Shown here piece after piece: positions 57,731 to 64,000 of a stretch of 64,000 nucleotides of DNA. The stretch lies in the NCBI RefSeq assembly GCF_023893635.1, contig NZ_JAMWYK010000004.1:23704-87703 (forward strand), written 5' to 3'. The position numbers were made by a program, and so were the translations under genes. This DNA is from Fructobacillus apis (GTDB taxonomy: Bacteria > Bacillota > Bacilli > Lactobacillales > Lactobacillaceae). Position 1 is the stretch's first letter. Every line of letters begins with the position of its first letter. The notes under the pieces were generated by a model that saw nothing but the letters and a program-made list of their open reading frames with translations, ran no database searches and had not been told where the DNA came from.

Positions 57731-58972
57731 ATGACAAGAGATTTAAAGAATGAGGTCGTCGCCGTATTGGGAGCCGGTGCAGTTGGGCGTTCATTAGCCG
57801 CCGATTGTAAGTTAGCAGGAAACACGGTTCGCTTGTATGACCTGCCAGAATTCGCAAAGGAATCCTTAAAAGACCTGGACAAGTCAGGAATTGAGGTCGA
57901 AGGGTTCGAATGGAACAAGTACAACTTCCGCCGGTCAGGCATCGCGCACTTTGACCTGGTCACCGACAACCTTGAAAAGGCCTTAGACGGTGCCAAATAT
58001 GTCATTGTCGCCGTGCCATCCATTGGACACGACGCCTTCTTTAAAAAGCTAGCACCGGTATTAAAGGATGGACAAATCGTCCACATCTTACCGGACAACT
58101 TCGGTTCGTTGAAGTTGCGCAAGGAACTCCGTCGGATTCAATCCGATGTCCGAGTCATTATCGGTGGTTGGTCCAGCACGCCATACGGGACGCGAATCGT
58201 GAAGCAAGCAGGAATCGATTCCAAGCGTGTCTTCTTCCGCTACCGGGCCATCTCATTGCGAGGAGCTGCTTTGCCAAAGGCGGATCAGGAAGAATTCTTA
58301 GAAAGTTCTCAATCACTTGGTTGTTTTGATTCCGTCACGTTTGGTGATGGTGCCGCCAGCGGTGACACGGTGCTCGACATCGGATTCTCCAACGTGAACC
58401 CAACGTTGCACTGTCCAGGAAGTATTTTAGGGGCCGCAGTCATTGAAAACTACGGACGTGTCTTTGGAGGAAACGACAAGTCGGACTTCTCCATCTACTC
58501 ACACGTTTACACCGAATCTGTCTCGGAAGTTCAATACGCTTTCTACCAAGAAGAGGAACAGTTGGCTCAAAAGATTGGAGTCGAAATGCAACACTACCCA
58601 AAGGAAACGTTCTTTTCTCGGTCAAACATCTTGGGACCGGAATACATGGGCGACGGTTCCTTCTCATCCTTTGACGAACAGTTCGAGATGGCCTTTGGAA
58701 CAGGACCGTTCGACATTCAAAACCGTTACGTGACCGAAGACATTCCGGTCGCTTGCCACATCTACCACGAACTCGGAAAGAAGTTCGGTATTGAAACGCC
58801 GGTCATCGACAGCATCATCACGCTAGGTTCAGCCATGCTGCAACGCAACTTCTATGAAGAAGGCGTCACGCTGGATGATCTTGGCATTGGTCAATTGAAC
58901 CACGACCAGTTGCTGGATTACTTGACGATTGGAACGTATCCGGAAGAAGACCAACAAGAAGTCAGCGCATGA
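57731..58972 (+). CDS. NAD/NADP octopine/nopaline (opine) dehydrogenase-family protein
   Basis: A 413-residue protein. N-terminal Rossmann domain: VAVLGAGAVGRSLAADCKLAGNTVRLYDLP (residues 12-41), VIVAVPSIGH. C-terminal octopine-dehydrogenase domain (about 190-390) with NVNPTLHCPGSILGAA, including the His expected as catalytic base. Opine dehydrogenases reductively couple an amino acid to an alpha-keto acid or do the reverse. The Met T-box suggests methionine or a Met-like amino acid is involved. First gene of the operon; the racemase follows after 134 bp. The direction and substrate are not known. Confidence 0.85.
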   Translation: MTRDLKNEVVAVLGAGAVGRSLAADCKLAGNTVRLYDLPEFAKESLKDLDKSGIEVEGFEWNKYNFRRSGIAHFDLVTDNLEKALDGAKYVIVAVPSIGHDAFFKKLAPVLKDGQIVHILPDNFGSLKLRKELRRIQSDVRVIIGGWSSTPYGTRIVKQAGIDSKRVFFRYRAISLRGAALPKADQEEFLESSQSLGCFDSVTFGDGAASGDTVLDIGFSNVNPTLHCPGSILGAAVIENYGRVFGGNDKSDFSIYSHVYTESVSEVQYAFYQEEEQLAQKIGVEMQHYPKETFFSRSNILGPEYMGDGSFSSFDEQFEMAFGTGPFDIQNRYVTEDIPVACHIYHELGKKFGIETPVIDSIITLGSAMLQRNFYEEGVTLDDLGIGQLNHDQLLDYLTIGTYPEEDQQEVSA

Positions 58973-59106
58973 TGAATCGAAAGTGCTAGCGACATATGTG
59001 GTTGCGCTGCATAGATGAATACGCCGCATAAATAATTGCACGCACATATCATAGCGCCACATACTTGATTGCGTTATCGCGCCGCGTGAAACAAAAGGAG
59101 GCAGAT
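58973..59106 (+). other. GC-patterned spacer between opine dehydrogenase and racemase
   Basis: Repeated words GCGC, ACATA and CATAGCGCCACATA in both orientations give several possible hairpins; no T-run. RBS AAAGGAGGCAG at its end. Confidence 0.4.
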
Positions 59107-59820
59107 ATGTCTAACAACCAACAACACAATCGGCACGCATTTGCCGGCTATACCATTGGAATTTTGGCACCGAACCTCGACTACGAAAAGGTCGTCGGTA
59201 ACGTGGCTAACGCCAATACCTTTGACTTTCCGGTATTATACGAAATCGTTGACCTTGAAATCGAAGCGCTGTTTGAAGGGGACGAAGCATTGACGGAACG
59301 GATCGTAGCGGCCGCAAAGAAATTAGAAGCCGCTGGCGTACGTGCCATTGTCGGTGCCTGTGGCTTCTTCGCCAACTTCCAGAACGTGCTCAAAGAGAAC
59401 GTTGATATTCCCGTCTTCACGTCGAGCTTGCTCCAGGTACCTTTGATTGAAAGTGCTTTAGGAGCTGACCAAAAGATCGCGATCTTTGCTGCAAATGGTG
59501 AGAACATTGCGACAACCCTGAAGGCGGTGGGCAATACAAACTTAGACCGCTATATCTTGGTCGACGTGACCCAGTTAGCGGAGTTTGCGCCTATTCGTTA
59601 CGGGATTGAGCCGTTGGATTCTCACGCTCTGGAGGTCGCTTTAGCCGATTTGGCAAAGGAGACTGTGGAGGAAGATCCTTCAATTGGGGCGGTGCTACTC
59701 GAATGCAGTGATCTGCCACCGTATGCCAAAGCGGTGCAGGAGAAAACGGGCCTGGGCGTGTTTGACTTTAACACCTTAATTAACTTCGTTCACCAAACGG
59801 TCGAACAAAAACGATACTAA
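59107..59820 (+). CDS. Aspartate/glutamate racemase-superfamily protein
   Basis: A 237-residue protein of the Asp/Glu/hydantoin racemase superfamily. The two catalytic cysteines are visible in VGACGFFAN (about residue 81) and LLECSDLPPYA (about residue 200), in symmetrical halves. It likely inverts the alpha carbon of an amino acid. In this operon, it could convert a D-amino acid released from or used in the opine pathway. Start at 59107 by RBS AAAGGAGG; the frame is open upstream to 59065 without RBS. The MetQ-like gene follows after 27 bp. Confidence 0.83.
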   Translation: MSNNQQHNRHAFAGYTIGILAPNLDYEKVVGNVANANTFDFPVLYEIVDLEIEALFEGDEALTERIVAAAKKLEAAGVRAIVGACGFFANFQNVLKENVDIPVFTSSLLQVPLIESALGADQKIAIFAANGENIATTLKAVGNTNLDRYILVDVTQLAEFAPIRYGIEPLDSHALEVALADLAKETVEEDPSIGAVLLECSDLPPYAKAVQEKTGLGVFDFNTLINFVHQTVEQKRY

Positions 59821-59847
59821 ATATTAGACAAATAAAGGAAAATTACT

Positions 59848-60687
59848 ATGACAAAAACAGCAAAAATTATCGCAGCCGCCATCGTCTTGTTGGGCGTTGG
59901 CTACTTAAGTTTTGGAGGCCACGAAAAGGCGTCGAGCAACGAAACCGTGACGGTCGGCATCATGGCCGGTGACAAGAAAACCGACGAACAGTGGGACTTG
60001 ATCAAGAAGAACGCCAAGAAGGAAGGGCTCGACATCAAACTCAAGACCTTCACGGATTACACGCAGCCAAACGCCGCGTTGACGTCAGGAGATATCGACG
60101 CAAACGCCTTCCAACATTATATTTTCTTGAATGACTGGAATAAGACACATAAGTCTGATATTGTTCCAGTAGGTGATACGACGCTGTCTTCTGGCCGTCT
60201 GTACTCCGACAAGCACAAGAGCTTGGACGAAATTCCAAACGGTGGAACGGTGGCCATTTCAAACACGAAGATCACGCAGGGACGCACGTTGCTCACGTTG
60301 CAGGCCGCTGGCTTGATCAAGGTGGACGACAAGGTCAAGGACCCAACGTTGAAGGACGTGGTCGATAATCCGAAGAACCTGCAGTTCAAGGAACTCGGAA
60401 CGGACCAACTCGTTCGCGTGCTTCCAGAAGTCGACTTGGCATCCCCTGACTCCAGCTTTATTGTTGGTGCGGGTCGCAGCATCAAGGACGCCATCTGGGT
60501 GCGTCCGCTTGATAAGAGCCAGCACGACGGGGTGAACATCATCGCTACAACGAAGAAGAAGGCCAAGAGCTCAGCCATCAAGAAGCTCGTGAAGGCTTAC
60601 CAGTCTGACAACGTGAAGGACTTCATCGATAACAAGGCCAACACGGGTGCCATCGCGGTTTGGGATGACCCTGCCTTTAAGAAATAA
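59848..60687 (+). CDS. MetQ/NlpA-family substrate-binding protein (orphan copy 2)
   Basis: A 279-residue MetQ-family protein. NAFQHYIFLNDWNKTHK, ISNTKITQGRTLLTLQAAGLI and NLQFKELGTDQLVRVLPEVD fit the family. The N-terminal helix (residues 5-24, ending GYLSFGG) has no lipobox cysteine. No metN or metI is nearby, as with copy 1 at 35534. Placement under a Met T-box supports a methionine or Met-derivative ligand. RBS AAAGGAAAATT. Confidence 0.85.
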   Translation: MTKTAKIIAAAIVLLGVGYLSFGGHEKASSNETVTVGIMAGDKKTDEQWDLIKKNAKKEGLDIKLKTFTDYTQPNAALTSGDIDANAFQHYIFLNDWNKTHKSDIVPVGDTTLSSGRLYSDKHKSLDEIPNGGTVAISNTKITQGRTLLTLQAAGLIKVDDKVKDPTLKDVVDNPKNLQFKELGTDQLVRVLPEVDLASPDSSFIVGAGRSIKDAIWVRPLDKSQHDGVNIIATTKKKAKSSAIKKLVKAYQSDNVKDFIDNKANTGAIAVWDDPAFKK

Positions 60688-60719
60688 TTCGCGTTACACT
60701 ATAAACAGGAGGTTGCCTT

Positions 60720-62666
60720 ATGACAAACGGTGTACAAATTAACGATTTATATGAATTAAAAAGTCTGACCCAACCCGTCTCGGTTGGTAACAAAGCCTAT
60801 TTTTTACTGAATCGACTGGATCAAAAAGAAAACGACTACCAATCAGACATTTACTCTCTTGATAACAACGGTAATGCCAGTGCACTTACAAAAAATGGTC
60901 AAAATTTGGACCCGACTGTCTTCGGCGACCAACTTTTTTACCGACACAAGTTCATCGATTCTGACTTCCAAATCATCCAACAAAATTTGACGACTGGAAC
61001 GGAAGAAACAATCACGAACGGTCATTCTGTTCAACAAATTCACCTAAACGAGGGGACAAAAAGCTTGTTCTTTAAGACGGTGAAGGAGGGGAATGACCTT
61101 GATTCACTTGGTATCCGACACGTGACACGCGTCCAAAACAGCGCCGATGGGGTGGGGTGGTTGCCAGAAAGCAACACTTACGCCTTACAGAAGCTTGATT
61201 TAGAAAGTGGGGAAGTGGAAACGGTCTTTGAAAAAGGCGTGGACTTCGACCTCAAGGACGTTGATGCAACAGGAAACACGGTTTTGTACCTGAAGCAGGA
61301 AGAGCCGCTTTCTGAAACGGAGCTGGTGGATGCCAAGGGCGTATACGCCTTTGATCTTGAGAAGCAAAGCGAAAGCCTTTTGACCAAAAGCATCCCAAAC
61401 GGTCTCTTTACGGACGCGCTGTTCTCACCGGATAATAAACAAGTGGCCATTATTGGTTCAACTTACAAGGATTACTCCGCAACAGCGAACCAGCTTTATG
61501 TCTATGATTTGGACTCGGAAACGTTAACGAACATCAGTCCGGATGAAGACTTGGATGTCGGTTACGGGCACAACATCGATAGTGACTTGAACCGCAACCG
61601 TTCATACCTGGGTGGACGCTGGTTCTCAGACGGTCGTTACGTGTTCCAAGCCTACAAGCATGGGCACAGCCAGCTGTATATCTGGGATGGTAAGAGCTGC
61701 TACTTGGTCGATAACCGGCAACGGGACGTCTATGACTTTGCCATCATTGACAACGACAACCTGTTAATTGCGACGTCGACTCCCGAAAAGGCTTCTGAAT
61801 TGAAGCGCTTGAACCTGGCATCTGATCAGGAAGAGCTGATTTACAATCCAAACGCCGAATACGAAAAGACGCACGCTTATGCCGAGGTTGAGAACTTCTC
61901 GTATGCGTCAAAGGACAAGCAAGTGGCCGTGGAAGGCTGGTTGACGAAGGCGAAGACGGACGAAAAGAAGGCACCGTTGATTCTCTATATTCACGGTGGA
62001 CCGCACTCGGCATACGGGGACACGTTCTTCCACGAGTTCCAGGCGTTGGCGAACGAGGGCTACCACGTGCTCTACACGAATCCACGCGGTTCTTTGAGCT
62101 ATGGTAACGCCTTTGCGACGGCGGTCATGGGACACTACGGTGAGGTCGATTATGACGATGTCATCGCTGGTTTGGACTATGTGTTAGACAAGTATTCAGA
62201 CATTATTGATGAAAATGCTCTCTATGTTGCGGGTGGATCATACGGTGGGTTCTTGTCAGCCTGGACGATTTCACACACGGACTGCTTCAAGGCGGCCATC
62301 GTGCAACGCCCAGCGATAAACTGGTCAGATTTGTATCTTAATTCAGACATTGGTGTGCGCTTTGTATCCGCCGAGATGGGCTGTGACCTGTACAAGGATG
62401 AAGGCGCTGCCGCCTACTACTGGCAAAAATCACCGTTGGCTCACGCAGATAAGATCAAGACGCCAACGCGGATTCAGCACGGTGCCATGGACCGTCGTTG
62501 CCCAACAAGCCAGAGTCAGGCGTTGTTCCGTGCCATTAAGCAAACAGGAACACCAGCTGACTACATCTTGTATCCAAACTCATACCACGGCTTGTCCAGA
62601 ACAGGACAACCAGCACTCCGTATCCAACGATTGAATGATATCGTGGACTGGTTTGAAAAGTGGTAA
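60720..62666 (+). CDS. S9 family prolyl oligopeptidase/acylaminoacyl-peptidase
   Basis: A 648-residue serine peptidase. N-terminal seven-bladed propeller-like region (about 1-400). The C-terminal alpha/beta hydrolase has the oxyanion start LYIHGGPHSAYG (about 423), catalytic Ser in AGGSYGG (about 506), Asp in GAMDRRCP (about 590) and His in NSYHGLSR (about 622). It cleaves short or N-acylated peptides in the cytoplasm (no signal peptide). In this Met-controlled operon it may release amino acids from small N-blocked peptides. RBS AGGAGGTTG; last gene before the terminator. Confidence 0.88.
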   Translation: MTNGVQINDLYELKSLTQPVSVGNKAYFLLNRLDQKENDYQSDIYSLDNNGNASALTKNGQNLDPTVFGDQLFYRHKFIDSDFQIIQQNLTTGTEETITNGHSVQQIHLNEGTKSLFFKTVKEGNDLDSLGIRHVTRVQNSADGVGWLPESNTYALQKLDLESGEVETVFEKGVDFDLKDVDATGNTVLYLKQEEPLSETELVDAKGVYAFDLEKQSESLLTKSIPNGLFTDALFSPDNKQVAIIGSTYKDYSATANQLYVYDLDSETLTNISPDEDLDVGYGHNIDSDLNRNRSYLGGRWFSDGRYVFQAYKHGHSQLYIWDGKSCYLVDNRQRDVYDFAIIDNDNLLIATSTPEKASELKRLNLASDQEELIYNPNAEYEKTHAYAEVENFSYASKDKQVAVEGWLTKAKTDEKKAPLILYIHGGPHSAYGDTFFHEFQALANEGYHVLYTNPRGSLSYGNAFATAVMGHYGEVDYDDVIAGLDYVLDKYSDIIDENALYVAGGSYGGFLSAWTISHTDCFKAAIVQRPAINWSDLYLNSDIGVRFVSAEMGCDLYKDEGAAAYYWQKSPLAHADKIKTPTRIQHGAMDRRCPTSQSQALFRAIKQTGTPADYILYPNSYHGLSRTGQPALRIQRLNDIVDWFEKW

Positions 62667-62696
62667 AGTAGGGCGCTAAGGAATTGAAAGCAAAGC

Positions 62697-62736
62697 AAAA
62701 TCACGCACTCTGTATGAAAAGAGGGGCGTGATTTTT
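62697..62736 (+). terminator. Terminator of the Met T-box operon
   Basis: AAAATCACGC/GCGTGATTTTTG stem and T-run. Confidence 0.8.
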
Positions 62737-62763
62737 GCCATTAAAATGAGGTACCACAAACTG

Positions 62764-62772
62764 TGCTAAAAT
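62764..62772 (+). promoter_or_regulatory. Extended -10 of the quinone reductase-like gene
   Basis: TGC-TAAAAT in TGTGCTAAAAT. Confidence 0.6.
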
Positions 62773-62808
62773 TAAGAAAGGGAAAGCAACTGCTTTCAGA
62801 GGTAAACA

Positions 62809-63372
62809 ATGAAAATATTAGTTATTCAAGGACACCCAGATACCGAATCATTCACGCACGCAAACGCGTTGAATTACGTAGAAGCTGCTAAAAAAGCTGG
62901 TCACGACGTTGCGATGATTGATCTGGCCAGCGAAGATTTCGATCCCGTTTTGGCATACGGTTATCGCAAGCACATGGATGATGAAAGCAAGCCAAACAAA
63001 TATCAACAAATGATTCAAGAGGCTGATGAACTCGCTATCTTTTATCCAATTTGGTGGGCAGCAGAACCTGCCATTTTAAAGGGGTTCTTTGATCGGGTAT
63101 TTACGCCAGGTTTTGTGTATAAATACGTATCAGTAACGAAGATTAATCAGCTGCTTAAAGGCAAAACAGCCAAGCTGTTCATCACGAGTCGTGCCCCAGC
63201 TGGATTCACGAAATCCTTCTTTGGATCAAACATATATCGCATGAAAAACCTGGTCCTTGGTTTCGTCGGAATCAAGGTGAAGAAGGTGCTCGTGCATGGT
63301 GACATGATCACGAAAAAGGATATGTTGGAGAAACGTCAGGCGTTCATGGATCGATGTGCGAAGGAAGTTTGA
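62809..63372 (+). CDS. NAD(P)H dehydrogenase (quinone)-like flavoprotein
   Basis: A 187-residue flavodoxin-fold protein: MKILVIQGHPDTESFTHA start (FMN/FAD loop) and IFYPIWWAAEPAILKGFFDRV, the NQO/MdaB/KefF signature. FTSRAPAG-like ITSRAPAGFTK binds the flavin. It reduces quinones or similar electrophiles with NAD(P)H. The RBS is poor (TCAGAGG). Codon use is more AT-rich than the core genes. Standalone. Confidence 0.87.
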   Translation: MKILVIQGHPDTESFTHANALNYVEAAKKAGHDVAMIDLASEDFDPVLAYGYRKHMDDESKPNKYQQMIQEADELAIFYPIWWAAEPAILKGFFDRVFTPGFVYKYVSVTKINQLLKGKTAKLFITSRAPAGFTKSFFGSNIYRMKNLVLGFVGIKVKKVLVHGDMITKKDMLEKRQAFMDRCAKEV

Positions 63373-63401
63373 TTTGCTAATCAAGCGACTTTGCTGACTA
63401 T

Positions 63402-63419
63402 AAAAGTCAGGCCCGAGCC
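63402..63419 (+). repeat. Dispersed AAAGTCnnnCCCG element
   Basis: AAAAGTCAGGCCCGAGCC. Closest to the reverse complement of alsD 47951-47966. Confidence 0.5.
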
Positions 63420-63437
63420 AAACTCACAGCAAAACAA

Positions 63438-63477
63438 AAGAACGATCGTCGTGTGAAAACGAGGATCGTTCTTTTTT
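63438..63477 (+). terminator. Terminator of the quinone reductase-like gene
   Basis: AAGAACGATC/GATCGTTCTT stem, then six T. Confidence 0.88.
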
Positions 63478-63539
63478 GGTATACTGATTGTGAATAATCA
63501 AATTAATTATATGTTGATTAGAAGCGGAGTGAGAAGTAC

Positions 63540-63869
63540 ATGGTTAATCAAAAAGAACAAGAATTTGAGTTAGTGATTACGGCAGACAATATCACTTCAA
63601 CTGACAAAGAATTTACGATGAACAATCTACGTCTAGGTGACTGCTACAGGGCGGAAGACATTGTCTTCATCAATAAAGACGGTGAAAAGATTGGGCGGGA
63701 TCGAGAAAAAGGTGAGCACAGAAGCTCAAACCAAAAGGTTCCTCGCCTTGCTTGCCAGATCTTTGAAAAGCAGTTGCAAGCCTTATCCGATAAGGAAAAA
63801 GAAGACTTTCCTGTTTGCCGATATTCCTTAACTTCTGAAGTGATTCGGGGTATTTTCCCAAGTAAATAA
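63540..63869 (+). CDS. Hypothetical protein
   Basis: A 109-residue, charged, soluble protein with no membrane segment and no motif I recognise. It has a cluster of charged residues in the middle (GEKIGRDREKGEHRSSNQK) and three Cys (about residues 34, 72 and 93). Promoter-like TATACT at 63479-63484; RBS GCGGAGTGAG before ATG 63540. AT-rich and codon-atypical. The remaining 130 bp to the window edge are AT-rich with nothing supported. Confidence 0.6.
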   Translation: MVNQKEQEFELVITADNITSTDKEFTMNNLRLGDCYRAEDIVFINKDGEKIGRDREKGEHRSSNQKVPRLACQIFEKQLQALSDKEKEDFPVCRYSLTSEVIRGIFPSK

Positions 63870-64000
63870 GCATTCAATGAATACGAAAACGACTTCAAAT
63901 CCGTTGAAGGCTCATATGTCAAGAAATTGGACAAAAATAAGTGTATAAAATATTTTGAGCTACGTCCGTTAAATACATTCTAATCAATTCATTTGTTTCT

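Noticed and set aside
63644-63934. 96-codon antisense frame over the 63540 gene
   Set aside because: No RBS; the plus-strand frame has a promoter and RBS.

Overview
This 64 kb window looks like the chromosome of a lactic acid bacterium in the Lactobacillaceae, most likely the Weissella/Leuconostoc lineage. The basis is the der-hup start, an H2O-forming type NADH oxidase, a fumarate-type (class 1A) dihydroorotate dehydrogenase, acetolactate synthase with decarboxylase, salvage-only thiamine genes under TPP riboswitches, T-boxes, a PyrR attenuator, and a marked codon preference (ttg, acg, aac, gaa). The genus is an inference. I saw no rRNA, tRNA, CRISPR array, prophage or insertion sequence.

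Layout. 1-2.5 kb: end of der, hup, nox. 2.6-5.1 kb: T-box-controlled amino-acid ABC transporter. 5.2-8.0 kb: TPP riboswitch and the ykoEDC thiamine-precursor ECF transporter. 8.0-13.3 kb: LysR regulator divergent from an amino-acid permease, proC, and a pair of bacterial PH-domain membrane proteins. 13.6-17.3 kb: organophosphate antiporter, two GNAT acetyltransferases, MarR, tautomerase. 17.4-26.6 kb: PyrR attenuator and pyrB-pyrC-carA-carB-pyrD-pyrF-pyrE. 26.6-29.9 kb: alpha-glucosidase and sugar MFS transporter. 30.1-31.8 kb: frameshifted DUF915 hydrolase, TPP riboswitch and thiT.

31.9-38.1 kb is the most unusual part. It holds an unannotated type I toxin-antitoxin locus with a strong antisense promoter. 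After it come three consecutive operons, each preceded by a tiny amino-acid-rich leader peptide and a Rho-independent attenuator: a Val/Leu leader before brnQ, a Cys-Cys-Cys leader before an M20 amidohydrolase with a MetQ-like protein, and an Ile leader before a second brnQ. 38.2-43.5 kb: MMPL exporter, two-component system, PadR with DUF1129 protein. 43.6-44.6 kb: a PemK/MazF toxin with a tandem of antitoxin-like genes and a toxin remnant. 44.9-50.2 kb: YdcF-like protein, TPP riboswitch with a TenA that lacks the catalytic Cys, MarR, alsD-alsS. 50.5-57.2 kb: zinc alcohol dehydrogenase, divergent purA/purB with PurBox-like sites, MerR/SDR pair, intact DUF915 hydrolase, acetyltransferase. 57.3-62.7 kb: a methionine-type T-box (specifier ATG) leading an operon of opine-type dehydrogenase, Asp/Glu-type racemase, MetQ-like binding protein and S9 peptidase. 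62.8-64 kb: quinone reductase-like flavoprotein and an unknown small protein.

How it works together. Much of the window concerns scavenging of amino acids, thiamine and nucleobase precursors, controlled mostly at the RNA level: two T-boxes, three TPP riboswitches, one PyrR attenuator and three leader-peptide attenuators. The clearest undescribed candidates are the Met T-box opine/racemase operon, the Cys leader with the M20/MetQ operon, and the split Val/Leu versus Ile control of two BrnQ paralogues.
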